A DNA stretch of 34,025 bases. Origin: a virus. A program made the translations under genes and the position numbers. Location: the IMG/VR virus record IMGVR_UViG_3300005253_000058, positions 1 through 34,025 of that record, one strand, 5' to 3'. Below, in pieces: positions 1 through 6,707 of this stretch. Under the pieces are notes generated by a model. It saw nothing but the letters and a program-made list of their open reading frames with translations. It was not told the DNA's origin and ran no database searches. Position 1 is the first letter of the stretch, and each line of letters starts with the position of its first letter.

Positions 1-121
1 AAAATACCGCCGTTAGCCCAATTTATACGGGATTGGTTCAATAAGCCTATTGTTCTGAACACGTGGAAAAATTCCGGTGAATCTGAATATCGCGGGTATA
101 GACCCAGAGATTGCGAAGTCG
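1..121. repeat. Terminal direct repeat, left copy (circular contig overlap)
   Basis: These 121 bases are identical to 33905-34025. The endolysin frame continues perfectly from the right end into position 1 when one copy is removed, so the repeat is most simply the overlap left when a circular or circularly permuted genome is assembled. A true short terminal repeat cannot be excluded from sequence alone. Confidence 0.95.
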
Positions 122-336
122 GTGCAGAACATAGTCAACACCGATTTGGGCGGGCGGTAGATTTTATAATCCCAGGTAAGTGGCCGCAAGAAATAATCAG
201 GGAGATACAAATTTATTATAAACAATTCAATGACGTGGGTTTAACTACTATCGAAAAAGATACACCTACCTGGGTTCATATTGATGTTCGCAGAACCCTT
301 AATCCAACAAAGCTTTTTGAGGTGCCATTTCAATGA
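1..336 (+). CDS. Endolysin, M15 family peptidase (C-terminal 111 residues; gene starts at 33797)
   Basis: This is the downstream part of a 147-aa gene that begins at 33797 and crosses the contig junction, so residue 37 starts at base 1. It carries the M15 (D-Ala-D-Ala carboxypeptidase/VanY-like) zinc signature: SQHRFGRAVDF at about residues 81-91 (H83, D90) and WVHIDV at about 127-132 (H129). Enzymes of this family cleave peptidoglycan cross-bridges and often serve as phage endolysins. I see no signal peptide or separate wall-binding domain, so release probably depends on the holin encoded immediately downstream, whose ATG overlaps the TGA stop. Family assignment is firm; the exact bond cleaved is inferred. 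Confidence 0.92.
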   Translation, partial: KIPPLAQFIRDWFNKPIVLNTWKNSGESEYRGYRPRDCEVGAEHSQHRFGRAVDFIIPGKWPQEIIREIQIYYKQFNDVGLTTIEKDTPTWVHIDVRRTLNPTKLFEVPFQ

Positions 337-686
337 TAATGTCAATATTAGGTTTCGCGGGCGATGTCATTAAGACCGTTTCGAATGGGTGGCTTGAGGA
401 AAAAAAGACCACAAAACTGGTCAGACTACAGCAGATAAAAGACACTTCAAACTGGGAAGCATTACAATCGAAAGCAAGTATAACGAGCTGGAAGGATGAA
501 TATTGGACGATTGTTTTATCCATCCCGGTTATTTTGGCATTTTTTCCGGGTATGGCTGAGTATATCGCCGCCGGGTTCGAAGTAATTAGTCAAATGCCAG
601 CCTGGTATCGGTATTGTGTTGTAATGGCAATCGGTGCCGCCTTTGGCGTAAAGCTGACCAAAGGTTTTATCGGAAAAGTAAAATAA
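333..686 (+). CDS. Holin, 3TM/GTA-like family
   Basis: A 117-aa membrane protein. The sequence WKDEYW (residues 53-58) just before a hydrophobic segment (about 58-73, ending in FFPG) is typical of the 3TM holin family seen in phages and gene-transfer agents. A second membrane segment lies at about 91-107, and the N-terminal 20 residues could form a third, amphipathic one. The start at 333 overlaps the endolysin stop; a second ATG at 339 is an equal alternative. It would form the inner-membrane lesion that lets the endolysin reach the wall. Position next to the endolysin supports the call. Confidence 0.82.
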   Translation: MIMSILGFAGDVIKTVSNGWLEEKKTTKLVRLQQIKDTSNWEALQSKASITSWKDEYWTIVLSIPVILAFFPGMAEYIAAGFEVISQMPAWYRYCVVMAIGAAFGVKLTKGFIGKVK

Positions 687-1009
687 TGAATTTTCTTTAC
701 TCACATTTCGAGCTTATCATTGGATTAGGGTTAAGCGTCTTGGGCGGGATTTTGACAATGTTGATCACTTGGTTTCGTCGGGCCATAAAAGAAGTAATTA
801 TGGCCGATATCCAAAAGCAATTCGCTTTAAAGACTGATATCAAAATTTTGAAAGTCGAAATCGAGAATAAGTATGTGACCCACAAGAGCTTAGATAATGA
901 GGTAAACCGAATTGAGGGCGCTTTAAGGCACGGCTTGAAGGATATCAAGACAGAAATACAGACACTTAATGATCGTCTGTTTAAACTCGTCTCCGAATCG
1001 ACTTCTTAA
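686..1009 (+). CDS. Membrane-anchored coiled-coil protein, lysis cassette
   Basis: A 107-aa protein whose ATG overlaps the holin TAA stop. One hydrophobic segment at about residues 9-28 is followed by a long charged region (about 35-107) with heptad-like spacing, so the protein is probably membrane-tethered with a helical coil outside or inside. The architecture fits an inner-membrane spanin or a DUF2730-like phage protein, and its place after holin fits lysis. No overlapping lipoprotein partner lies on the same strand, which weakens the spanin reading. Its 3' end overlaps the convergent minus-strand gene by four bases. Confidence 0.6.
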   Translation: MNFLYSHFELIIGLGLSVLGGILTMLITWFRRAIKEVIMADIQKQFALKTDIKILKVEIENKYVTHKSLDNEVNRIEGALRHGLKDIKTEIQTLNDRLFKLVSESTS

Positions 1010-1296
1010 GACGATCGCTTCGCTACAAATTCCCTAATTGGCTTGTGACATTCTTTACATCCAAAATAAAACACTTCACCACTAGCGATACGATAAGGCC
1101 CTTTGTACTTATCGACTTGAATTGAATGGCAATGCGGGCAAGCTTTTGAATATTTGCGGCTTTGGGCCGGGAATCCCGGCTTTTCTCTATTGGTATAACT
1201 GAATCCAAAATGCGTCGTTATTGGATAGGATCGAGCAAAAAAAGTGGCCTCTTTTTCATCTGGCAACAATTCTGGGATGGTAAATGTTCTTCGCAT
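1006..1296 (-). CDS. Small zinc-ribbon protein
   Basis: A 96-aa minus-strand ORF. The C-terminal half has CPHC (about residues 53-56) and CKEC (about 80-83), a CxxC...CxxC pair spaced as in zinc ribbons, with aromatic and basic residues between. The N-terminal 50 residues are unremarkable. The ATG sits directly after the TAA of the preceding minus-strand gene (TAA-ATG), with no evident Shine-Dalgarno, so translation is probably coupled. Function unknown. Together with its partner it forms a minus-strand pair next to the plus-strand lysis genes, as phage morons often do. Confidence 0.55.
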   Translation of the reverse strand: MRRTFTIPELLPDEKEATFFARSYPITTHFGFSYTNREKPGFPAQSRKYSKACPHCHSIQVDKYKGPYRIASGEVFYFGCKECHKPIREFVAKRSS

Positions 1297-1644
1297 TTAA
1301 GCACGAACACCGCAAGTAGAACATTTCCACCCGCCAATTTTGATCGAAATAAAAATCCATACAGGCAGCCAAAGACCAAAAGTGAGTAAAGATAAAATTA
1401 AATGCAAAATGTGGTTTGTCCCTTTTCGCCAGACCAAAACATTTTTATCACACACTTTGCAGTAACCGCCTTTTTCTTGTTTTGCCATAATTACCTCCAA
1501 ATTTAATACTGTGCCGCTACACTGATTCGAGGGGAGCGGACAGCCTTCGATTAAAGAGTCCCGAAGGTCATCGCTGTCGGTGATATATCCACACCCAGAC
1601 GCGAAGCAAGTTAAACAAAATCCCGCAATTAGCATTTTAGACAT
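1297..1644 (-). CDS. Lipoprotein-like leader in frame with a LITAF-like zinc/membrane domain
   Basis: Read from the ATG at 1644 (AGGGG six bases upstream) this encodes 115 aa. Residues 1-18 look like a lipoprotein signal, with a hydrophobic stretch ending FASGC. From an internal in-frame Met (position 1488) the last 63 residues form a compact unit: CKVC, a hydrophobic stretch containing HILHLILSLLTFGLW, then CSTC. Two zinc knuckles flanking a membrane-associated helix resemble LITAF-like domains found in many small phage and prophage proteins. The internal Met has a stronger ribosome site than the first, so the 63-aa form may be the main product. No stop separates the two parts. Function unknown. 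Confidence 0.5.
   Translation of the reverse strand: MSKMLIAGFCLTCFASGCGYITDSDDLRDSLIEGCPLPSNQCSGTVLNLEVIMAKQEKGGYCKVCDKNVLVWRKGTNHILHLILSLLTFGLWLPVWIFISIKIGGWKCSTCGVRA
1486..1498 (-). promoter_or_regulatory. Internal ribosome binding site for the 63-aa LITAF-like form
   Basis: On the minus strand the sequence reads GGAGGTAATTATG: a five-base Shine-Dalgarno match, five bases of spacing and an ATG. It lies inside the longer reading frame of 1297-1644 and in the same frame. It is better than the site at 1644 and suggests an independent internal start. Confidence 0.6.
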
Positions 1645-1683
1645 TTTAGACCCCTTGTTATTGATAACGGGGTATATACCCAA

Positions 1684-2011
1684 TTTAGAATTTTCTAAAC
1701 ATAGTTATATTTTAAGGTAACGTCTTCGAAAAAGGTAGCATATGCGATGAAGGCGCCTTTTTTATTTGGACGCCATGGGTTTTGAGGGGAAATCCATTTT
1801 GGAAGAAAGTAAGTTAGCCTCAAAATTGACAGCGCCAAACATAGTTAAGCGCCATTGGGACATTTACTACTTGCACCAGGTCATTACCATATTTCTGATC
1901 CATATAATCCACCTATCGATTTACTATTAAAATAGCCTTAAATTGTCAGGTGGTCAAATATGTTTGTAGAAACTATTTGACATAATAATTTTGTGATGGT
2001 ACCTTTGATTT
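1684..2011. other. Intergenic control region between divergent transcription units
   Basis: No convincing gene. Contents seen: an AAAAAGG (1729-1735) / CCTTTTT (1756-1762) inverted repeat that could be a weak bidirectional terminator; a 51-codon plus-strand ORF (1775-1930, hydrophobic C-terminus, no ribosome site); a 27-codon minus-strand ORF (1903 down to 1820) that does have AGGTGG five bases before its ATG; a leftward promoter-like pair with CTGACA on the minus strand near 1942-1947; and the operator and rightward promoter listed separately. The two mini-ORFs overlap on opposite strands, so at most one is real. Confidence 0.5.
1953..2005 (+). promoter_or_regulatory. Rightward promoter with palindromic operator over its -35 box
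   Basis: GTCAAATA (1953-1960) and TATTTGAC (1974-1981) form a perfect 8-bp inverted repeat with a 13-bp centre. Its right arm overlaps a consensus -35 TTGACA (1977-1982). Seventeen bases later TACCTT (2000-2005), preceded by TGG, could be an extended -10. A repressor on the palindrome would block polymerase. The first gene downstream encodes a Cro-like protein, so autoregulation is the natural inference. Confidence 0.6.
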
Positions 2012-2242
2012 ATGAGCAAAAAAATTAATGGGAAGCAAATTTATAAAGCCTGTTTAAACAAAAAGGGGGTCGGGTCCTGGGCACAATTTTCGTTTTGGTT
2101 CCAAACGCAAACAGGTGTGATTTTGACACAACAGACATTAAGTAATTACAAATGCGGCCGAAGTGTGCCGAGTTCGAATATGCTGATGGCGATATCAGAA
2201 TTTACCGGGAAGGCATTAGACTATTTTTATGGTCAAAAATGA
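2012..2242 (+). CDS. Cro/CI-like helix-turn-helix regulator
   Basis: A 76-aa protein. Residues about 36-56 (TQQTLSNYKCGRSVPSSN) have the recognition-helix pattern of XRE-family HTH proteins, and the length suits a Cro-type domain without an oligomerization arm. It is the first gene rightward of the operator at 1953-1981 and probably binds it. No Shine-Dalgarno precedes the ATG; if transcription starts 6-7 bases after the predicted -10, the mRNA would begin at or next to this ATG, making it leaderless. Without a visible CI partner or integrase, the protein more likely tunes early transcription than maintains lysogeny. Confidence 0.7.
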   Translation: MSKKINGKQIYKACLNKKGVGSWAQFSFWFQTQTGVILTQQTLSNYKCGRSVPSSNMLMAISEFTGKALDYFYGQK

Positions 2243-2246
2243 TATG

Positions 2247-2274
2247 TTTAAATCTAAAAGATTGTGGGTATAAT
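2247..2274 (+). promoter_or_regulatory. Promoter for the early operon / small peptide gene
   Basis: A perfect -10 TATAAT (2269-2274) follows TTTAAA (2247-2252; four of six matches to the -35 consensus) at 16-bp spacing. It begins five bases after the HTH stop codon and drives the 57-aa gene at 2304. Confidence 0.65.
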
Positions 2275-2303
2275 CTGCAATCAGGTTCGAAAGGAGGTGA
2301 GCT

Positions 2304-2477
2304 ATGAAATTATTCAAACGATTTGAGAAACCAAAATGGGCTGGTCCGATAGATTCAATTCCATTGTTGGGCGGGTATTGCATTCAAATATTCAAACGGC
2401 CAAAAAACCGAAATTGGGCTAAGAAACCGAATTTGAATTGGGATGAATCACAGACCGGGATTGTAAGATTGAAATAA
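2304..2477 (+). CDS. 57-aa basic Trp-containing peptide
   Basis: A short gene with an unusually good ribosome site (AAAGGAGGTGAG, then ATG) directly behind a consensus promoter and ahead of a hairpin, so it is very probably expressed and strongly so. The peptide is rich in Lys/Arg/Pro/Trp and has a loose internal duplication: FKRFEKPKWAGP near the start and FKRPKNRNWAKKP at about residues 30-42. No membrane segment or cysteine pair. A first-transcribed, highly expressed basic peptide suggests a host-takeover or nucleic-acid-binding role, but no family was recognised. Confidence 0.65.
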   Translation: MKLFKRFEKPKWAGPIDSIPLLGGYCIQIFKRPKNRNWAKKPNLNWDESQTGIVRLK

Positions 2478-2483
2478 AAATAA

Positions 2484-2520
2484 AACCGCCGTCATTTCCC
2501 GTTAAGTTTTGACAGCGGTT
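2484..2520 (+). terminator. Hairpin after the 57-aa gene
   Basis: AACCGC-c-GTCA (2484-2494) pairs with TGAC-a-GCGGTT (2510-2520), an 11-bp stem with one mismatch and a 15-nt loop. It is followed by TTATTT and not a clean U-run, so it may be an inefficient terminator or processing site that lowers transcription into the next genes. Confidence 0.5.
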
Positions 2521-2543
2521 ATTTGGAAAAAAAGGAATATACA

Positions 2544-2930
2544 ATGATTAGTTTAAACGATTTTTCAGCTAAGCGCAATAAACCACAGTTAGCAAAAGGC
2601 CACCAAAGCCGCGAAATTTTGAGAACCCTTCAAAGAGACAAAAGCGACGATAATCTGCGTCCAGAATTTAGGGCTATTTTTACCCTACTTGGAATGCAGC
2701 CATTAAAAATCAATATAACAGACGTGATTTTTGATAGGATTATTGGTCAGGAAAACGTCGGTACAGTTGATACCGATTTAGGCAAGGTAGTGTTTTGGAA
2801 TTATAGGGATATCCTTTATTTGAAGTTGAAAGGGACTAATACAATCAGAATCGCATCGGCTGATATCCGTCGAAATTTCATCAAGGATTTTGTACGGGAA
2901 TGTTTGGTCCCCGAAAAGGTCGGATTATGA
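2544..2930 (+). CDS. Hypothetical early phage protein
   Basis: A 128-aa soluble protein of unknown family. The ATG at 2544 has AAAGGA seven bases upstream; an in-frame TTG at 2523 would add seven residues but lies against the hairpin. The N-terminal 45 residues are polar and basic; the rest (about 45-128) looks like a small mixed alpha/beta domain. Its stop overlaps the next start (ATGA), making it the first gene of a coupled run that leads to the recombination genes. Confidence 0.6.
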   Translation: MISLNDFSAKRNKPQLAKGHQSREILRTLQRDKSDDNLRPEFRAIFTLLGMQPLKINITDVIFDRIIGQENVGTVDTDLGKVVFWNYRDILYLKLKGTNTIRIASADIRRNFIKDFVRECLVPEKVGL

Positions 2931-3346
2931 ACGTATTGGAATTTAAAAAATCAGTTGTTTCAAAATCGAAAATCAATACAAAAGACGTTACATTAATGGT
3001 CACAAAGGCGACAAATGCATATGGCATAATCGGCCCGGTCGACTTTTCCGGGAAGATTTTGGCTGATTGCAATCTATCAGGCTGGTACCACGCAAAGGAA
3101 AACTATGCGGAATCCATTTTAATCAATCCTGATTTTGGGCAATCGCTATTTGAAAGCTGTGATTTTTCAGGTGCAATCATTGTCGATCCCTTAGGGATTC
3201 CAATGTTTTATCGGTGCAACCTGGAAAACGCATTGTTCGTTAATTTTCCTACGGAACTGCCCTTTATTTTCAAACGCTGCAACGATGCAAAGGCGAAGTT
3301 TATCCGTAGTTCGGAATACACAATCAGGGAGGTTTGGGATGCATAG
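2927..3346 (+). CDS. Pentapeptide-repeat-like protein
   Basis: A 139-aa protein starting at the ATG that overlaps the previous stop. Between about residues 36 and 105 it has repeated hydrophobic/polar pentads such as DFSGK, CNLSG, CDFSG and CNLEN, the A(D/N)Lxx-like pattern of pentapeptide-repeat solenoids. Such proteins are right-handed beta-helices that can mimic DNA or act as scaffolds (for example gyrase-protecting Qnr/MfpA proteins). The repeats are few and degenerate, so a DNA-mimic role is only a possibility. The next gene overlaps its 3' end by eight bases. Confidence 0.6.
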   Translation: MNVLEFKKSVVSKSKINTKDVTLMVTKATNAYGIIGPVDFSGKILADCNLSGWYHAKENYAESILINPDFGQSLFESCDFSGAIIVDPLGIPMFYRCNLENALFVNFPTELPFIFKRCNDAKAKFIRSSEYTIREVWDA

Positions 3347-3539
3347 CAATTTACCGGAGGATTATGTCTACCCTTGGGAATCGATGTATGTGGAATGCGA
3401 CAATTGCGGGGATGAATACCACGAAGATTTTGAGTGCCACTATTGCAAAGAGCAATCCGAGATTGATGCTCATTGGGAATCATTGTCGGATTCTGAAAAA
3501 GATTTATCCATCAAAATGGCCGTTAGGGAGGTGGTTTGA
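3339..3539 (+). CDS. Small acidic zinc-ribbon protein
   Basis: A 66-aa protein with CDNC (about 19-22) and CHYC (about 32-35), a compact four-cysteine zinc knuckle, followed by an acidic helix. The ATG is preceded by AGGGAGG and overlaps the upstream gene; its TGA overlaps the next ATG. Function unknown. Confidence 0.65.
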   Translation: MHSNLPEDYVYPWESMYVECDNCGDEYHEDFECHYCKEQSEIDAHWESLSDSEKDLSIKMAVREVV

Positions 3540-3730
3540 TGGATAAACCAGAAAAACTAAAAGACAAGCATTTGGAATACTTGGACGCACTTAGGGAGTC
3601 AGGTGACACCAACATGTATGGGGCGCCATGGTTTCTTAGGGAGGAATACCCAGAATTAAACCGGAAAGAGTCCCATGAAATTCTCAAGTATTGGATGAAA
3701 AATTTTAAGTTGAAAAGCGAGGTTGCGTGA
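3539..3730 (+). CDS. Conserved small phage protein (LxYLDxLRESGxTNM type)
   Basis: A 63-aa protein. The pattern LEYLDALRESGDTNMYGAPW (about residues 13-32) followed by a helix ending in YWMKNF is one I recognise from many small phage proteins of unknown role, often close to replication or recombination genes. GGGAGG precedes the ATG, and both ends overlap neighbouring genes by one to three bases. Confidence 0.7.
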   Translation: MDKPEKLKDKHLEYLDALRESGDTNMYGAPWFLREEYPELNRKESHEILKYWMKNFKLKSEVA

Positions 3731-4602
3731 TGGAAGACAAACAGTTAATTCAATTTCAATCGATGGCAATTACAAAGGAGACAGTCAAGCTGCATATTTG
3801 CCCACTTGCGACTGACACCGAATTGGTAATGTTTCTGGAACTTTGCAAGCGAAGACGACTTAATCCGTTTATCAAAGAAGTCTATTTGATTAAATATTCG
3901 GAAAGTCAGCCAGCTTCAACGGTAGTTGCCAAAGATGTGTTTCTAACGAGGGCAAACAATATACCCGAGTACAGGGGGTTTAATGCCGGGGTTGTTTTAC
4001 TCAATAATAAAGGGGCAATCGTAAGGACAGCAGGTATTTTACTCCCCGACCATAAGTTGATTGGTGGTTGGTCAACTGTAAAACGGCATGAGCGTGAAGA
4101 CCTTGAAATTGAGGTCAACCTAGAAGAATACATAGGTAAAAAATCCAACGGGGAAATTAACAAGCAATGGAAATCTAAGCCGGTTACGATGATTCGAAAG
4201 GTTGCGCTAGTACACGGTCATCGTGAAGCGTTTCCGGAAGAATTTGGGGATATGTACGACGAATCGGAGCTTGGGGCCATGCAATACGCTGAGGTACCGG
4301 CGGCTGAGCCAAACAAGAAGGATGTGTCTCAGCCACAGTCAAAATTGAGCAACGGCAATGGTTCACAGCCGCAAAAGGGCACCCGAACAGAAAAGGGCGA
4401 CTCACTCGCTGATTCCATTATGGATATGGCAAACAAGATGGCGGGCGGAGACTTTACAAAATCTTGCGATATCTTAGAAAAACACTCTGTTTATCAAGGA
4501 AAAGGGCTTAGAACCCTTGAGGGCGCTTCGGACGGGCGCTTGTTCCACACAAACAAAAGCCTTTCGGTAGAATTTGACGCGTGGGAAAAACAAAATGCTT
4601 GA
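3730..4602 (+). CDS. RecT/Bet-family single-strand annealing protein
   Basis: A 290-aa protein. The core up to about residue 175 matches Bet/RecT family features: LNPFIKEVYLIKY (about 44-56), a K-D-x-F-L-x-R-A segment (about 68-75), and MIRKVALVHGHREAFPEEFG (about 154-173). These proteins coat single-stranded DNA and anneal complementary strands in phage recombination and replication. The C-terminal tail (about 190-290) is polar, Gln/Gly-rich and poorly conserved, as is common in this family. The gene overlaps the exonuclease gene by eight bases, forming the usual annealing-protein/exonuclease pair. Confidence 0.88.
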   Translation: MEDKQLIQFQSMAITKETVKLHICPLATDTELVMFLELCKRRRLNPFIKEVYLIKYSESQPASTVVAKDVFLTRANNIPEYRGFNAGVVLLNNKGAIVRTAGILLPDHKLIGGWSTVKRHEREDLEIEVNLEEYIGKKSNGEINKQWKSKPVTMIRKVALVHGHREAFPEEFGDMYDESELGAMQYAEVPAAEPNKKDVSQPQSKLSNGNGSQPQKGTRTEKGDSLADSIMDMANKMAGGDFTKSCDILEKHSVYQGKGLRTLEGASDGRLFHTNKSLSVEFDAWEKQNA

Positions 4603-5203
4603 TCCCAACTACTCCAAGGACTTGGAATTTGAGGAGGAAACCCACATTTACCGTTACAAAGGACGCCGGTTTATGTCGGTAACCCAGGTGCTTGAGACTG
4701 TTGGCATCAGCGACTTTTCGATGGTACCCGCGAAGATATTGGAACGGGCGCAAAACTATGGCACAGCGGTTCACAAGACGATCGAATTGTTCGAAAAAAA
4801 CGAGCTGGACGAGGACAGCCTAGACCTGCGACTGGTGGAGGTTTTGGAGCAGTGGAAGACGTTTAAAAAGGATCTGAATGTCAATATTCTACTCTCAGAA
4901 CAGAAATTGTTCTCACTCAAATATTGCTACGCCGGAACAATGGACGCAGTTCTCACACTCGATCATGGCCCAATCTCAATACTCGATATCAAAACAGGAC
5001 AGTCATACCCCTCACACCAAATACAAACGTCGGCCTACGAGCAATTGTGGCGCGAGAATCGATCAGACAAGCACCCCCGGTTAGTAAATCGGTACACGTT
5101 GCTAATCAGCGACGAGTCTTACCAATTGGTTCCCAACACAACCAAGAATGATCTAAACGTATTTCTGTCCGCCGTACAGGTGGTCAATTACAAAGGATCT
5201 TGA
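4595..5203 (+). CDS. PD-(D/E)XK exonuclease, partner of the annealing protein
   Basis: A 202-aa nuclease of the RecB/Cas4-like superfamily. Visible motifs: SVTQVL (about 28-33), GTAVH (56-60), E102 in a beta strand, YAGTMDAV with D117, ILDIKTG (129-135; D131 and K133 of the catalytic D-x-K) and QxQTSAYEQ (about 142-150). It probably resects double-stranded ends to provide single strands for the RecT/Bet-like protein. The ATG at 4595 was chosen over an in-frame TTG at 4574 because GGGA lies just upstream. Overlap with the upstream gene implies co-translation. Confidence 0.85.
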   Translation: MLDPNYSKDLEFEEETHIYRYKGRRFMSVTQVLETVGISDFSMVPAKILERAQNYGTAVHKTIELFEKNELDEDSLDLRLVEVLEQWKTFKKDLNVNILLSEQKLFSLKYCYAGTMDAVLTLDHGPISILDIKTGQSYPSHQIQTSAYEQLWRENRSDKHPRLVNRYTLLISDESYQLVPNTTKNDLNVFLSAVQVVNYKGS

Positions 5204-5204
5204 T

Positions 5205-5396
5205 ATGTCCACAAAAGGATTCGAACAACATAAAAGAGAATATCTTAGGGGAAAGCTATCTAAATTAAAAAAAGAGCAAATTGCTTTCTTTAATCGAATT
5301 TACGTTGGCATTGACGAAATTCCCGAGGACAAAATGGATTTTGCGGCATGTCAAATAGAAAATACAATTTTAAAAAATGAAAAAGGAGTTTTGTGA
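5205..5396 (+). CDS. Small basic phage protein
   Basis: A 63-aa Lys-rich, mostly helical protein beginning two bases after the exonuclease stop and overlapping the next start (GTGA). No motif recognised; a 'hypothetical, recombination-operon' label is all the sequence supports. Confidence 0.6.
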   Translation: MSTKGFEQHKREYLRGKLSKLKKEQIAFFNRIYVGIDEIPEDKMDFAACQIENTILKNEKGVL

Positions 5397-6094
5397 TTAT
5401 GACAATTGAAATTCAAACAGAGGTAAAACAGCAGGTCGATGAGGCGACACAGTTTGCGGACAACGCGACGTCACTAACGATAACCGATCAAAGGGAACTG
5501 GACGCCGCCGCGAACATCGTTAAGGAGGCCAAAACGCGATTCAAGGAGATCGACGAAAAGCGCAAGTCAATGACAGCGCCTTTGGACGAAACCAAAAGAA
5601 TAATAATGGATTTTTTTAGGCCGGTTTTAGATCAACTAAAAACGACCGAGTTGAGGATTAAAAGCGGCATGGCCGACTTTCACCGTGCGGAGATCGAACG
5701 GGAGCGCCGGGAATCCGAAAAAGCCAGGCTTGAAGCTGAACGGATAGAAGCAAAGCGCCAAGCGGCCCTTTTAAAACGGGCTGAAAAGGCGGAGCAGAAA
5801 GGGGATGATTCAAAAGCAGAGGCGTTAAAAGATCAGGCAGAACAAGTCTACGTCGCCCCGGCAGTAACTATGGCACCAGCAAAATCAGCCGGCGTATCTA
5901 TCAGCAAAGTTTGGAAATTTCGTGTTACCGATATCAACAAAGTTCCCAGGGAATACCTTGAAATCAATGAGATAGCGGTTAATAAGATGTGCCAGGTGGC
6001 TAAGTCTGTTGCCGGAGAAAAGCAAAAGGTTGATCACCTGATACAAGGGATTGAGTTTTACGAGGACATTAGAACCTCGGTGAGAACGGCTTAA
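5393..6094 (+). CDS. Coiled-coil protein of the recombination operon
   Basis: A 233-aa protein. Residues about 40-150 are a long charged coiled coil with RERRESEKARLEAERIEAK-type repeats; the C-terminal 65 residues (KVWKFRVTDINKVPREYL onward) form a separate small domain seen in many phage proteins encoded beside RecT/exonuclease pairs. Role unknown, perhaps a recombination accessory. Start uncertain: GTG at 5393 is four bases from AAGGAG and overlaps the previous stop; the ATG at 5399 is ten bases away. No signal or membrane segment. Confidence 0.72.
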   Translation: MIMTIEIQTEVKQQVDEATQFADNATSLTITDQRELDAAANIVKEAKTRFKEIDEKRKSMTAPLDETKRIIMDFFRPVLDQLKTTELRIKSGMADFHRAEIERERRESEKARLEAERIEAKRQAALLKRAEKAEQKGDDSKAEALKDQAEQVYVAPAVTMAPAKSAGVSISKVWKFRVTDINKVPREYLEINEIAVNKMCQVAKSVAGEKQKVDHLIQGIEFYEDIRTSVRTA

Positions 6095-6119
6095 ATAATT
6101 TTTGGAGGTAGTTAGACAA

Positions 6120-6641
6120 ATGTTTAAAGATATAAATGATGAATCGGTCAGAGCTTACGATCAACAGTTTTTAGATCGAGACTTAGGGAATGCTTCTATT
6201 GCAGTGGTGGCAAGTGTCGATAAGGTATACCAAAAAGGCGAAAAGAAAGACAAACCTTTCACTAACGTTACATATGAGGTGCTACAAGGTGATTTTAAAG
6301 GATCTAGGCTCACCATCAAATACGATCATACGGTTGAAGAAATCAATAAGAATACTGGCGACACATACGCCGGGGGCATACCTTTAATGCGCCGGATTGC
6401 GATTGCTTGCGGACACTACGAAGTAAAAGAAAATAACGAAAAACACGTAAAAAAAGAGGCCGGAGGTACATTTAATCCAGAGGCTTTGATTGGCAAAAAG
6501 TTTGTCGGCGACATCAAGACAAAAAAGAACGGGGATTACTGGAACTACAGGATTTTTAACGAGCGAGAGTTCGTAACCTTTCCGGAACCAATCCAAGACG
6601 ACCGGGACAAGATCGGAGGCCCCGACTTAGAGAATTTTTAA
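6120..6641 (+). CDS. DUF669-like phage protein, possible ssDNA-associated
   Basis: A 173-aa protein. The C-terminal part EALIGKKFVGDIKTKKNGDYWNY (split by positions about 121-143) resembles the conserved core of DUF669 proteins found next to phage recombination and replication genes; the N-terminal half is beta-rich (ASIAVVASVDKVYQKG...TNVTYEVLQGDFKG). An OB-like single-stranded DNA role has been proposed for such neighbours but is not shown by the sequence. The GGAGG at 6103-6107 is twelve bases from the ATG; an in-frame TTG at 6102 overlaps that GGAGG and is unlikely to be the start. Confidence 0.65.
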   Translation: MFKDINDESVRAYDQQFLDRDLGNASIAVVASVDKVYQKGEKKDKPFTNVTYEVLQGDFKGSRLTIKYDHTVEEINKNTGDTYAGGIPLMRRIAIACGHYEVKENNEKHVKKEAGGTFNPEALIGKKFVGDIKTKKNGDYWNYRIFNEREFVTFPEPIQDDRDKIGGPDLENF

Positions 6642-6644
6642 AAC

Positions 6645-6699
6645 TCAGCCATACGGCTGATATAGAGGCCCTAAGTTCCCCCCAATCTACTGGGGCCTC
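6645..6699 (+). terminator. Two hairpins after the recombination operon
   Basis: TCAGCC-atac-GGCTGA (6645-6660) is a perfect 6-bp hairpin immediately after the stop codon. GAGGCCC (6665-6671) pairs with GGGCCTC (6693-6699). Neither is followed by a U-run, so they may be 3'-end processing or Rho-type stop signals instead of an intrinsic terminator. Confidence 0.4.
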
Positions 6700-6707
6700 G
6701 CTATGAT

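Noticed and set aside
686-1683. Classical Rz/Rz1 spanin pair
   Set aside because: The coiled-coil membrane gene and the lipoprotein-like gene are on opposite strands and convergent, unlike nested or overlapping spanin genes.
1775-1930. 51-codon plus-strand ORF in the control region
   Set aside because: No ribosome site, overlaps a minus-strand mini-ORF and lies within a regulatory gap; kept only as a note in the intergenic entry.
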